A stretch of 64,000 nt of DNA from Cellulomonas denverensis. GTDB taxonomy: Bacteria > Actinomycetota > Actinomycetes > Actinomycetales > Cellulomonadaceae. The position numbers and the translations under genes are program-made. Below are positions 25,760-34,217 of this stretch, one piece after another. Where the stretch lies: assembly GCF_012396125.1 (NCBI RefSeq), contig NZ_JAAXOX010000010.1, forward strand, positions 1 through 64,000, read 5' to 3'. How positions within the stretch are numbered: position 1 is the first letter of the stretch; each line of letters starts with the position of its first letter. Below the pieces are notes generated by a model that did no database searches, was not told the DNA's origin, and worked only from the letters and a program-made list of their open reading frames with translations.

Positions 25760-27244
25760 TCAGTGCACGTCGGCCATCAACGCGTTGATCCGCTTGACCG
25801 CGCCGAACATCACCAGGCCGAACAGCACCGCGATCCCGCCGCAGAGCGCGAAGGACAGCACCGGGTCATCGTCGGTGGCCCCGGCGATCTGACCACCGAT
25901 CGTGGTGCCGACCGAGGTGGCCAGGAACCACAGCGCCAGGAACTGCCCGAGTGACCCGGCCGGGGCCAGCCGGGTGGTCGCGGACAGCCCGTTCGGCGAC
26001 AGCAGCAGTTCGCCCCAGGTCTGGAGCAGGTAGACCCCGACCAGCCACCACACGGTGGCCCGGGTGCCGTCGTCGTTGAAGCTGGACATCGGCAGGATCA
26101 GCACCAGGAACGACGCCCCGACGATCACCAGCGCCAGCGCGAACTTCACCGACGTCCGCGGCGCCCGGGCGCCCCAGCGCAGCCAGATCGCGGAGAACAC
26201 CGGCGCGAAGATGATCACGAACAGTGGCTCCACCGACTGCATCCAGGACGCCGGGATGGCGAAGCCGCTGGTCACCGACAGGTTCGTCACCTGCTCGGCG
26301 AACAGGCTCAGCGTCGACCCGGACTGCTCGAAGACCATCCAGAACACCGCGGCCCCGGCGAACAGCCAGATGAACGCGGTGACCTTGCGCCGGGCGTGCG
26401 GGTCCTCGGCGCCGCGGGTGCCGCGCAGGATCTGCCAGAAGTACCAGACCGGCACCACCAGGATCAGGATGGACACCGAGGAGGTCACGGCGGTCACCGG
26501 TTCCTGGCCGAGCAGGGACAGCACGGTGATCAGCGCGCCGAGGCCGACCACCACGATCACCGCCACGATCCCCAACGACCGGCGTTCCCGGGCGGTGGCG
26601 GGCAGTTCGGGCTGGTCGCCGACCCCGTGCAGCCGGCGCCGGCCGATCGCGTACTGCACCAGGCCGAGGGTCATGCCGACACCCGCGGCGCCGAAGCCGA
26701 GGTGCCAGTTGTAGCCCTGGCCCAGCCAGCCGCAGATCAGCGGCGCCACGAACGACCCCAGGTTGATCCCCATGTAGAACAGGGAGAAGCCGGCGTCCCG
26801 CTTGTCGTCGCCCTCGGCGTAGAGCTTGCCGACCATCCCGGAGATGTTCGGCTTGAGCAGGCCCGTGCCCAGCGCGATCGCCAGCAGCCCGACCCAGAAC
26901 GTCGGCTCGGCCGGCACCGCCATCAGGAAGTGCCCGGAGGCGATCACGATCCCGCCCCAGAGCACCGCGCGCCGCAGCCCGATCAGCCGGTCCGCGATCC
27001 AGCCACCGGCCAGCGGGGTCAGGTACACCAGCCCGGAGTAGGTGCCGTAGATCGCCTTGGCGACCCCGTCGTCCAGGTCCAGCCCGGGGTTGTCCGAGGT
27101 CAGCGGCTGCACCAGGTAGAGCACCAGCAGCGCGCGCATCCCGTAGTAGGAGAACCGCTCCCACATCTCGACGAAGAACAGGGTGGAGAGCGCGCGCGGA
27201 TGACCGAAGAAGGTCTTCTCGGGGGCGGGCAGTGCAGCGGTCAC
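25760..27244 (-). CDS. POT-family proton-coupled di/tripeptide transporter
   Basis: 494 residues, 14 predicted TM helices. Takes up di- and tripeptides with protons across the cytoplasmic membrane. The N-terminal VEMWERFSYYGMRALLVLYL holds the ExxER proton-coupling motif of the family. GGWIADRLIGLRRAVLWGG is the PTR2 signature, and FSLFYMGINLGSFVAPLICG the second signature. Start chosen at the GTG at 27244 (CGGGGAA upstream, directly before TAALPAPEKTFFGHP); a much longer in-frame extension runs over the neighbouring gene and is not coding. Monocistronic. Confidence 0.93.
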   Translation of the reverse strand: MTAALPAPEKTFFGHPRALSTLFFVEMWERFSYYGMRALLVLYLVQPLTSDNPGLDLDDGVAKAIYGTYSGLVYLTPLAGGWIADRLIGLRRAVLWGGIVIASGHFLMAVPAEPTFWVGLLAIALGTGLLKPNISGMVGKLYAEGDDKRDAGFSLFYMGINLGSFVAPLICGWLGQGYNWHLGFGAAGVGMTLGLVQYAIGRRRLHGVGDQPELPATARERRSLGIVAVIVVVGLGALITVLSLLGQEPVTAVTSSVSILILVVPVWYFWQILRGTRGAEDPHARRKVTAFIWLFAGAAVFWMVFEQSGSTLSLFAEQVTNLSVTSGFAIPASWMQSVEPLFVIIFAPVFSAIWLRWGARAPRTSVKFALALVIVGASFLVLILPMSSFNDDGTRATVWWLVGVYLLQTWGELLLSPNGLSATTRLAPAGSLGQFLALWFLATSVGTTIGGQIAGATDDDPVLSFALCGGIAVLFGLVMFGAVKRINALMADVH

Positions 27245-27459
27245 TTCCCCGACGGTAGCCCTGACGAGGGCACTCGGCCCGCAGAGCCGGACCACACTCA
27301 GCCGACGGTCGAGCCCCGGACCACCGGTGTACGCCCTGGAGAGCACCGATCCGGACGCCGACGTCGCCGCCCGGGTGGACACCGGCGCCCCACCGCACGA
27401 GTTCTGGGGGAGTCGCGGGCCGTCGACCATGCGGGTGTGACCGCCCCGGGGATGACCGC

Positions 27460-27494
27460 GGTGACGGCCCGGCCCCCGGTGCCGGGCCGTCACC
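27460..27494 (-). terminator. Hairpin terminator of the alcohol dehydrogenase gene
   Basis: Perfect 14-bp stem GGTGACGGCCCGGC/GCCGGGCCGTCACC with a seven-base loop, starting seven bases beyond the dehydrogenase stop. Confidence 0.75.
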
Positions 27495-27501
27495 GTGGGG
27501 T

Positions 27502-28551
27502 TCAGCGGCGCAGCACCACCTTGAGCGCCTTGTTCGAGGCTGCCTTGCCGAAGACCTCGTAGGCCTCGTGCATCTGGTCCAGCCGGAAGGTGTGCGTCCC
27601 CATCGGCCGGATGTCCAGCTGCCCCTCGGCGACCAGGTCCAGCAGCATCGGGGCGGTCACCCCGTCCACCAGTCCCATCGTGATCGTGATGTTCTCGATC
27701 CACAGCCGGTCGATCGGCAGGGTCACCGGGTGGCCGTGCACGCCGATGTTCGCGATGTGCCCGTACGGCCGGACCAGGTCGAAGGACGCCTCCAGGGTCG
27801 CCGGGATGCCGACCGCCTCCATCACCACGTCCGCGCCCCGGCCACCGCACAGCGCCCGGATCTCCTCTTGCCAGCCCTCGACCCCGGAGTCCACCGCGTG
27901 GGTGGCGCCGAAGTCCTGCATCGCGCGGTCGCGGCGGAACGGGTCCAGGTCCACCGCGATGATCCGCTTGGCCCCGTGCAGGTGGGCGGTCGCCATCGCC
28001 GCCAGGCCGACCGGGCCGGCGCCGATGCACACCACCGAGTCGCCGGGCGAGACCGCGCCGTTGCGGACGCCCATCTCGTACCCGGTCGGGAAGATGTCGG
28101 ACAGGAAGATGACCTCCTCGTCGGTGAGCCCCTGCGGCACCCGGTGCAGCGAGGTGTCGCCGAACGGGACCCGGACGAACTCCGCCTGGGTGCCGTCCAC
28201 CAGGTGGCCGAGGATCCAGCCGATGCCGCCCACCGACTGGCAGTGGCTGGCCTTGCCGGTGCGGCAGTACGGGCAGGTGCCGCAGGAGGTGATCGCCGGG
28301 ACCACCACCCGGTCGCCGACCGCGAACTTGCCCACCGCCGTGCCGGTCTCGACCACCGTGCCGACCGCCTCGTGCCCGAGGATCCGGCCGTCGGTCACCG
28401 CCGGGACGTCACCGAGCAGGATGTGCAGGTCGGTGCCGCAGATCGTGGTGGTGTCCACCTGCACCACCACGTCGGTCGGTTCCAGGACGTGGGCGTCGGG
28501 GACGTCCTCCCACTCCTTGTGCCCGGGACCGTGATAGACGAGAGCCTTCAT
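27502..28551 (-). CDS. Zinc-dependent alcohol dehydrogenase, MDR family
   Basis: 349 residues. Catalytic zinc ligands: Cys in TTTICGTDLHILLGD (~38) and GHEAVG (His ~61, Glu ~62). The structural zinc lobe is SCGTCPYCRTGKASHC. The Rossmann motif GAGPVGLAA (~170) is followed by AVDLDPFRRDRA with the NAD-selecting Asp. Resembles the group annotated as zinc-dependent alcohol/sorbitol or formaldehyde-type dehydrogenases in actinobacteria; the substrate is unassigned. ATG at 28551 has better spacing from GAGAGGAG than the GTG just before it. Monocistronic, with a terminator hairpin. Confidence 0.92.
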   Translation of the reverse strand: MKALVYHGPGHKEWEDVPDAHVLEPTDVVVQVDTTTICGTDLHILLGDVPAVTDGRILGHEAVGTVVETGTAVGKFAVGDRVVVPAITSCGTCPYCRTGKASHCQSVGGIGWILGHLVDGTQAEFVRVPFGDTSLHRVPQGLTDEEVIFLSDIFPTGYEMGVRNGAVSPGDSVVCIGAGPVGLAAMATAHLHGAKRIIAVDLDPFRRDRAMQDFGATHAVDSGVEGWQEEIRALCGGRGADVVMEAVGIPATLEASFDLVRPYGHIANIGVHGHPVTLPIDRLWIENITITMGLVDGVTAPMLLDLVAEGQLDIRPMGTHTFRLDQMHEAYEVFGKAASNKALKVVLRR

Positions 28552-28755
28552 CACGCACTCCTCTCCGGCGGGCGACCGTGCCCGCCGACCGGGGTCGCCT
28601 CGCCGTTGAGGGGACCGTCAAGGGCCATTGAGCCCAGGACGGGCACGCCACCGGTCAGGACCAAAGTCCCGATTTCAGCTCTGAGAGCGCGTGCGAGACC
28701 GGCAATTCGCCCGAACCTCCGGCAGCACCTAGGACTTCCGGACCACCCAGGCGGC

Positions 28756-29160
28756 TCAGTAGGTGAACGGCGTCGGCGGCCCGGCCGGATCACGCTCGCT
28801 GTCCAGCGCCGCGGCACGGTCCTGGATCGCCGCCGCGGCCTGGTCCGGGTCGGCCGCCCGGAACCGCAGCGTCGCCGCGCCCTGCGGTCCGGCACCGTAC
28901 GTGCTGTATCCGGCCTGGTACAGCCCGGGGGCAAGCTCGGTGACCCGGCCCGGGTCGTAGCTCACCGGCAGCAGAGCGGTGGAGCCGTCCGCCATCTGCC
29001 AGGGCAGCGCGCCGGGCAGCCCGTCCGGCGGCAGCACCTCGTCCTCCGGGGGATAGGCGCCGGCCGGCGGCGGACCCGGTTCGCCCGCCCACTCCTCCAG
29101 CCGGTCCTCCGCCTGCTCCTGCTCCGGGGACTGGCGCCAGGGAGTCCGGTCGGAACTCAC
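28756..29160 (-). CDS. Hypothetical protein translationally coupled to prolyl aminopeptidase
   Basis: 134 residues; no family recognised. The GTG at 29160 overlaps the upstream stop (GTGA), so the two genes are coupled. Hydrophilic, rich in Pro, Ala and Asp/Glu, no signal peptide or TM helix. A Gln/Glu-rich N-terminus (SPEQEQAEDRLEEWAGEPG) is followed by a more structured half (WQMADGSTALLPVSYDPGRV ... GLYQAGYSTYGAGPQGAATL). Codon use matches neighbours. A role with the aminopeptidase is possible but not shown. Confidence 0.7.
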   Translation of the reverse strand: MSSDRTPWRQSPEQEQAEDRLEEWAGEPGPPPAGAYPPEDEVLPPDGLPGALPWQMADGSTALLPVSYDPGRVTELAPGLYQAGYSTYGAGPQGAATLRFRAADPDQAAAAIQDRAAALDSERDPAGPPTPFTY

Positions 29161-30530
29161 CGACCCGTCACCGTCCACCGCCCCGCCGCCAGGTCGAACA
29201 GCCGAGGCAGGATGACGTCGCCGGCCACCCGCAGCCCGTCGTGCAGGTACTCGTTGGTGGCCCAGACCTGCGCGTTGCCGATCGCGGCCGCGGTGTCCAG
29301 GGCCAGGTCGATGTCCACATAGGGGTCGTCCAGGTACTGCACTGCGGCCAGCGGCACCTCGTTGGCGGCCAGCCGGTCGAGGTCGTAGAGCGCGGGCCAG
29401 CTGGTCCGGGCGGCCAGCAGCTCGGCGGCTGCCTGGAACGGACGCAGCGCGGCGACGTCCCGGAACATCCAGCTGAAGGCCGCCTCACCGGTGAGCGCCA
29501 GCGGCCGGGCATCGGCGGCGAACGCGGGTCGCCGGTCCCGCTCCTGCTCGGCCGCCCACCCCCCGGACCGCTCGCCCTGGTGGTAGATCACCTCCTGCAG
29601 GGTCAGGTACAGCGGGTTGGCGTCGAAGCCGGTCTCGGTCTGCGCCCACTGCAGGAATGCCGGCGACGGCACCCCGTCCGGCCCGAGGTCGATGGTGTCC
29701 AGCGCCCAGTGCAGCGCGTCCACCCCGGTGCTCATCCCGAACGACATGCCCAGGGTGCGCAGCCGTTCCACGTGGAACACGTCGCCGTTCGGCAGCCGGA
29801 CGTCCCCCACGGCGAGCCGGTCGGCCAGGGCATCCAGCAGGCGCTGGTCCTCCGGGTACCGGGTGGCGAACGCACGGTTCCGGGCCAGCTGCCGGGTGAA
29901 GGTCCGGGCGTACACGTCCTCCGCGGTGGCCGTGGTGCCGGGCAGGCCGCCGGTGACGTAGCAGCTGGTCAGCGCCTCGGGATGCCGGGACAGGTAGGTC
30001 AGCGTGCAGAAGCCGCCGTAGGACTGGCCGAGGGTCGCCCAGCGCCGCCCGCCGTAGACCGCCCGGCGCACCAGTTCGGCGTCCTGCACGATCGCGTCCG
30101 CCCGGAAGCACGCCAGGTACTCGGCCGCCACGGCCGGGTCCATCGCCGCCACGGTCCGGCCGTCGATCCGGGACGATCGCCCGGTGCCCCGCTGATCCAG
30201 CAGTACCACCCGGTGCGTGCGCAGCGCCGTCGTCCACCAGCCACCGCCGAGCGGGCGCGGCCCGGCACCACCCGGACCACCCTGCAGGAACAGCAGCAGC
30301 GGCAGGTCCTCGCCGTCCCGGGCCGGGTCCACCAGCTCGCGGGCGAACAGCTCGATGCTGCCGAACCGGGCCGGATCGGCGTGATCGACCGGCACGGTCA
30401 GGCGGTGCTCGCGCACCCGGTGCGGCGGCAGGTCGCGGTGCTGCCCCGACCGGGGCGATCCGGAAGCAGCGGACGGGGCGGGGATCGGCGCGGGGTCGGC
30501 GGTCACCGCGCCAGCGTAGGCGGCACCCAT
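29157..30530 (-). CDS. pip: Prolyl aminopeptidase (S33 alpha/beta hydrolase)
   Basis: 457 residues. Releases N-terminal proline from peptides. Alpha/beta-hydrolase signatures: oxyanion HGGPG-equivalent FLQGGPGGAGPRP (~88-100), DQRGTGRSSRID (~122-133) and the nucleophile elbow GQSYGGFCTLTYLSRHPE (Ser ~187). The length and the late LRVAGDVI region resemble the larger actinobacterial (Xanthomonas-type) group. ATG at 30530; a GTG (VTADP) ten codons on is an alternative. Its stop is inside the start of the small downstream gene. The promoter region is divergent to the phosphotransferase gene. Confidence 0.88.
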   Translation of the reverse strand: MGAAYAGAVTADPAPIPAPSAASGSPRSGQHRDLPPHRVREHRLTVPVDHADPARFGSIELFARELVDPARDGEDLPLLLFLQGGPGGAGPRPLGGGWWTTALRTHRVVLLDQRGTGRSSRIDGRTVAAMDPAVAAEYLACFRADAIVQDAELVRRAVYGGRRWATLGQSYGGFCTLTYLSRHPEALTSCYVTGGLPGTTATAEDVYARTFTRQLARNRAFATRYPEDQRLLDALADRLAVGDVRLPNGDVFHVERLRTLGMSFGMSTGVDALHWALDTIDLGPDGVPSPAFLQWAQTETGFDANPLYLTLQEVIYHQGERSGGWAAEQERDRRPAFAADARPLALTGEAAFSWMFRDVAALRPFQAAAELLAARTSWPALYDLDRLAANEVPLAAVQYLDDPYVDIDLALDTAAAIGNAQVWATNEYLHDGLRVAGDVILPRLFDLAAGRWTVTGR

Positions 30531-30664
30531 GCGTCCACCAGGTTTCCCCCGCGACAGCAGCGCCCGGCCTGGGTAACACCTGCGTGAAATCCGCCCACGA
30601 CGCCTTGTCCACCCCGGAACCGGCTCCGGACACTCAGGGCCACCAACGGGCGAGCGGGGGGTCG

Positions 30665-31702
30665 ATGATGAGCGCCACCAATCCGGCACAGCGACTGCGG
30701 GTGAGACCCGGACCGGTCGCAGGTCTGCTCGCGCCGGGCTTCCCCCCGGACTGGCTGCGCGACGGTCTGTGCGCCGCCTGGGGCTGGGAACCGCAGCGCA
30801 CCCGGCTCCGCCTGATCGCCGCCGACCTGCACGCCAGCTTCCTGGTGCTGGTGGACCGGGCGCCGGTCGCGGTCGCCCGGCTCTCCGTCCCGCCGTACAT
30901 GGAGGACACCGCCGCCGCCGAGTCCGAGGTCGCCTGGATGACCGACCTCGACGCCGCCGGGGTGGTGCGGGTCCCCGCGGTGATCACCCCCGCCGACGGC
31001 CGGGACGTCGCCCTGCTCTCCGACGACGACGACCGGCACTGGATCTGCCTGACCACCACCTGGGCCGGCGACCACACCCTCCGCGACGAGCTCGACGACG
31101 ACGGCGACCCGTTCACCTGCCTGGCCCTGCTCGGCGCCACCGCCGCCCGGATGCACGAGCACGCCCTCGACTACCACCGGCCCCGCGGGTTCGTCCGCCC
31201 CACCTGGGACACCACCGACCTGGTCGGCACCGGCGCCCGCTGGGGCGACTGGCGATCGCTCCCGGCCGACCCCGCCGCCACCGCCCTGCTCGACCGCGCC
31301 GAACAGTGCGCCCTCGACCTGCTGCGCGGCGCCTCCCGGGCGCCGGACACCTGGGGCCTGGTGCACGGCGACCTCCGCCCGGAGAAGCTGATCCTCACCG
31401 CCGACGGGGTGACCGTGGTCGACTTCGACAGCTCCGGGTTCAGCTGGTTCATGCTCGACCTGGCGGCGGCCCTGAGCTGGGACACCGGCGGACCGCCCGA
31501 CACCGCCCAGGCCCAGGCGTGGGCGGCGGGCTACCAGTCGGTGCGGCCCCTCACCCGGGCCGATGCGGTCGCGGCGTGTGCGCTGGTGATGCTGCGGCAG
31601 TTGCAGTGGTTCGGACGGGTCGGTGCCGGCAAGGAGGCCGAGGCGCGGGTGGCACAGGTGGCGCAGCGGTTCCTGCGGGCGCCGGACTGGCTGCTGAGCT
31701 GA
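30665..31702 (+). CDS. Aminoglycoside phosphotransferase-like kinase (APH fold)
   Basis: 345 residues. Kinase-like fold with the catalytic loop LVHGDLRPEKLIL (~231-243) and the metal-binding Asp in VVDFDSSGFSWFMLDLAAAL (~251-270). The N-lobe has SFLVLVDRAPVAVARLS with the lysine-equivalent position poorly conserved. The group includes homoserine/choline-type kinases and aminoglycoside phosphotransferases; the HGDLRP loop resembles uncharacterised 'phosphotransferase family' proteins more than resistance enzymes. Two ATGs (30665, 30668) follow a G-rich ribosome site. Divergent from the aminopeptidase gene, monocistronic. Confidence 0.82.
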   Translation: MMSATNPAQRLRVRPGPVAGLLAPGFPPDWLRDGLCAAWGWEPQRTRLRLIAADLHASFLVLVDRAPVAVARLSVPPYMEDTAAAESEVAWMTDLDAAGVVRVPAVITPADGRDVALLSDDDDRHWICLTTTWAGDHTLRDELDDDGDPFTCLALLGATAARMHEHALDYHRPRGFVRPTWDTTDLVGTGARWGDWRSLPADPAATALLDRAEQCALDLLRGASRAPDTWGLVHGDLRPEKLILTADGVTVVDFDSSGFSWFMLDLAAALSWDTGGPPDTAQAQAWAAGYQSVRPLTRADAVAACALVMLRQLQWFGRVGAGKEAEARVAQVAQRFLRAPDWLLS

Positions 31703-31779
31703 CGAGGCTGGACCACCGACGGGCTGCTGAGGTTGGCCGGGCTGGGGCCACCGCCTGCCCGCAGCCGACCATCCTTCGA

Positions 31780-31816
31780 CTGTCCACAGCCACCGATCGG
31801 CAGCCGTGGTCCCCAG
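31780..31816 (+). repeat. Bipartite intergenic repeat, copy 1 (CTGTCCACAG-N16-GTGGTCCCCAG)
   Basis: Two conserved blocks, 10 and 11 bases, separated by 16. Further copies lie at 35016 (spacer 17) and 45146 (opposite strand, spacer 16). All three are between genes; this one lies between convergent genes. Confidence 0.65.
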
Positions 31817-31854
31817 GGCCGACCCGTCCTCGTCTGCTCCCAGCCCGATCGCTG

Positions 31855-32397
31855 TCAGCGTGACCGGGACCACCGCCGAGAGGACAGCACGATGACCGCC
31901 GCACAGCCCACCGCCCCCACCGCGTACGCCACCAGGTCGGCCGCGTTGAAGGTGGTGCCGAGCACGAACCGCGCCGGCGGGAAAGCGTCGACCACCGTGG
32001 TCGGCACGTCGGTGAGCTGGGCGAACTCCACCAGCCAGCACCAGCCCAGCCCGAGCACCGCCTGCATCCACGGGGACGCCGCCGGCAGCACCAACCGAGC
32101 GATCAGCACCGCCATCGCCGCGTACAGAGCACCGCCCGCCATGTCCGCCCAGCCCGCCGAACCGAACCGGGCGACCTGCAGGCCCACCGCCACGACCGCC
32201 GCCAGGCTGAGCAGGGTGACGGGGGTGCTCGCCCGTCGGCGGGTGGGCGCGGCCCGCTCGTCCGGCTGTGCGCCGGGAGTGGAGTCGAGGTCCGGGGTGG
32301 GATCGCGGTCCGGCGTGCTCGTGCGGTGCCCGACCACGTCGGTGGTCGCGCGATCGCCTGTTCCGCTGCCCGGCTGCCCGCCGGTCCCGCTGGTCAT
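31855..32397 (-). CDS. DUF2809 family membrane protein
   Basis: 180 residues. An N-terminal disordered segment (Thr/Asp/Pro-rich, ~1-55) precedes four predicted TM helices. The core ALYAAMAVLIARLVLP ... GWCWLVEFAQLTDVP ... FVLGTTFNAADLVAYAVGAV fits DUF2809, small integral membrane proteins of unknown function. The conserved Glu-Phe-x-Gln in the third segment is the family's most recognisable feature. ATG at 32397. It converges with the phosphotransferase gene and diverges from the nuclease gene. Confidence 0.78.
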   Translation of the reverse strand: MTSGTGGQPGSGTGDRATTDVVGHRTSTPDRDPTPDLDSTPGAQPDERAAPTRRRASTPVTLLSLAAVVAVGLQVARFGSAGWADMAGGALYAAMAVLIARLVLPAASPWMQAVLGLGWCWLVEFAQLTDVPTTVVDAFPPARFVLGTTFNAADLVAYAVGAVGCAAVIVLSSRRWSRSR

Positions 32398-32475
32398 GTG
32401 CCCGAGGCTAGGGACCAGGCCCGCGAGCCCGGTGGGTGCTCGGGGTCCGTGCCGTGGCGATCCGGTGTGGGTGTG

Positions 32476-33315
32476 ATGTGCCAGGGTGCCCCCGTGCCCA
32501 GCTCCACCCGATCCCCCCGCACCCCTGCCCGCCGCCGTCCCGGTGGCGCCCGTCCGGCCGGTCGCGCCGGTGCGCTCACCAGCCGGGCCCGCACCGGACT
32601 CCGGCCTGGCGGCACAGGTCCCCGTCGGGGTGGTCGGCGCCGCACCGGTTGGCTGTGGCTGCTGCTGGCCATCACGGTGGCGGTCGGCGCCGGGCTCCCG
32701 GTCTGGCAGCAGCACCAGGAGTCGGCGCGGTTCCCGATCACCGCCGCCGACCTGGACCGCGCCGAGCAGGAGCTGGCCGCCCTGGAGGTGAAGGGTCGCG
32801 CGCCCCGGACCGGGTACAGCCGGGACGAATTCGGTGCGGCCTGGGCGGATGTGGACCGGAACGGTTGCGACACCCGCAACGACGTGCTGGCCCGCGACCT
32901 GACCGACCTCACGTTCGAGGACGGCACCCGGGACTGTGTGGTGCTCACCGGCACCCTGGTGGACCCGTACGGCGGCGGGACGATCGACTTCGAACGCGGA
33001 CCGGACAGCGCAGCGGTGCAGATCGACCACGTGGTGGCGTTGTCGGACGCCTGGCAGAAGGGCGCCCAGCAGTGGGACGCGGAGACCCGCAAGGAGTTCG
33101 CCAACGACCCGGCGAACCTGCTCGCGGTGGACGGGGGGATCAACCAGGCGAAGGGGGACGGCGACGCCGCGACCTGGTTGCCGCCGAGCACCGGCTTCCG
33201 CTGCGCCTATGTGGTGCAGCAGATCCGGGTGAAGGCGGCCTACGGGCTGTGGGTGACCGCGGCCGAGTCGGAGGCGATGGACCGACAGCTCGGCACCTGC
33301 GTCACCGCCGGGTAG
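32476..33315 (+). CDS. Secreted HNH endonuclease (DUF1524/GmrSD C-terminal type)
   Basis: 279 residues. A long Arg/Pro-rich N-terminus leads to a signal-anchor helix (TGWLWLLLAITVAVGAGLPV, ~57-76), so the nuclease domain lies outside the membrane. The domain carries the HNH metal finger: DHVVALSDAWQKGAQQW (His ~192), FANDPANLLAVDGGINQAKGD (Asn/Asn/Lys) typical of DUF1524. Paired cysteines (NGCDTRND/RDCVVL and RCAYV/GTCVTAG) suggest disulfides. Such proteins are common in actinobacteria; nutrient acquisition from DNA or competition is inferred. ATG at 32476, with a GTG at 32494 region as an alternative. Confidence 0.85.
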   Translation: MCQGAPVPSSTRSPRTPARRRPGGARPAGRAGALTSRARTGLRPGGTGPRRGGRRRTGWLWLLLAITVAVGAGLPVWQQHQESARFPITAADLDRAEQELAALEVKGRAPRTGYSRDEFGAAWADVDRNGCDTRNDVLARDLTDLTFEDGTRDCVVLTGTLVDPYGGGTIDFERGPDSAAVQIDHVVALSDAWQKGAQQWDAETRKEFANDPANLLAVDGGINQAKGDGDAATWLPPSTGFRCAYVVQQIRVKAAYGLWVTAAESEAMDRQLGTCVTAG

Positions 33316-33373
33316 CGGCCAAGGGACGGGGGCGGGACGGATCGTGCCGCAATCCGGTCACCCAGCCGAGCGG

Positions 33374-34207
33374 TCACGCCGCCATCGCCCCCAGCGCCGT
33401 GCCGTCCAGCAGCGCCAAGCCGTCCCGCAGCACCGTGCCATCCCCCAGCACCGCGCCGTCCCCCAGCACCGTGCCGTCCAGCAGCCACCAGCCGCCCAGC
33501 GCGAGGGCCGCGACGCAGACCAGCAGCAGCGCCCCGACCCAGAACCCGCCGGGCAGCGGTGTGATCCGGGCAAGCACGTCGGCATCCGACCCACCGGAGC
33601 CACGACCGCCCCGGCGGCGGCCGGCCTGCATCTCCAGCACCGCGCGCGGCGACCCGAGCAGCAGGAACCAGGTCACCGCGTACGCCACCGCGACCTGCAC
33701 CGCCGCGCTCCCCCACCAGCTGACCGCGACCAGCAGCACCCCGGTCACCAGCACCGCCCACAGGCCGTACCAGTTCCGGATCTGCACCAGCAGCAGCGCC
33801 AGCGCGATCAGCAGCAGCCACAGCAGCCCGACCGCGTAGCCCCGCCCGAGCAGCCACGCCGCCCCGAGGCCGAGCACCGCGGGCCCGGGATACCCGGCGA
33901 ACGCGGTGGCGACCATCCCCGGCCCGCGCGGTTTGCCGACCGACACGGTCAGGCCGGAGGTGTCGGCGTGCAGCCGGATGCCGGACAGCCGACGGCCGGA
34001 GAGCACCGCCACCAGGGCGTGCGCCGCCTCGTGCACGATCGTCAGCAGGTGCCGGGCCAGGTGCCACGCCCATGGCACCACCAGGCAGGCCAGCACGGCC
34101 ACCAACGTGCCGAGCACCACCGGCGCCCCGGCCTCGGGCTGGGCGGTGGTGGCGCGCTGCCAGATCTCGGCGATCAGCGAGCCGATCCCGTCGAGGATGT
34201 CGTTCAC
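33374..34207 (-). CDS. M50B-like membrane metalloprotease with repeat tail
   Basis: 277 residues. The active-site helix reads LLTIVHEAAHALVAVLSGRR (HExxH, His ~59/63), followed by GIRLHADTSGLTVS and FAGYPGPAVLGLGAAWLLG as in the 'peptidase M50B-like' family; about six further TM helices. Probably an intramembrane protease, substrate unknown. The C-terminus ends in a run of near-identical hexapeptides (DGTVLG, DGAVLG, DGTVLR) after the last TM helix, encoded by an 18-bp minisatellite. ATG at 34207. It is followed on the other side by the DUF2993 gene in the same orientation (10 bases), so the two are probably co-transcribed. Confidence 0.85.
   Translation of the reverse strand: MNDILDGIGSLIAEIWQRATTAQPEAGAPVVLGTLVAVLACLVVPWAWHLARHLLTIVHEAAHALVAVLSGRRLSGIRLHADTSGLTVSVGKPRGPGMVATAFAGYPGPAVLGLGAAWLLGRGYAVGLLWLLLIALALLLVQIRNWYGLWAVLVTGVLLVAVSWWGSAAVQVAVAYAVTWFLLLGSPRAVLEMQAGRRRGGRGSGGSDADVLARITPLPGGFWVGALLLVCVAALALGGWWLLDGTVLGDGAVLGDGTVLRDGLALLDGTALGAMAA
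33389..33478 (-). repeat. 18-bp minisatellite in the M50-like gene
   Basis: Five consecutive 18-bp units (33389, 33407, 33425, 33443, 33461), consensus CCCCAGCACCGTGCCGTC on the plus strand, encoding hexapeptide repeats. Units 1, 4 and 5 are nearly identical; copy number could vary between strains without a frame change. Confidence 0.8.
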
Positions 34208-34217
34208 CCCGCCCCGG

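Noticed and set aside
25760-28030. Long minus-strand frame joining the peptide transporter to upstream sequence
   Set aside because: The N-terminal ~260 residues are out-of-frame reading of the alcohol dehydrogenase gene; the transporter starts at 27244.
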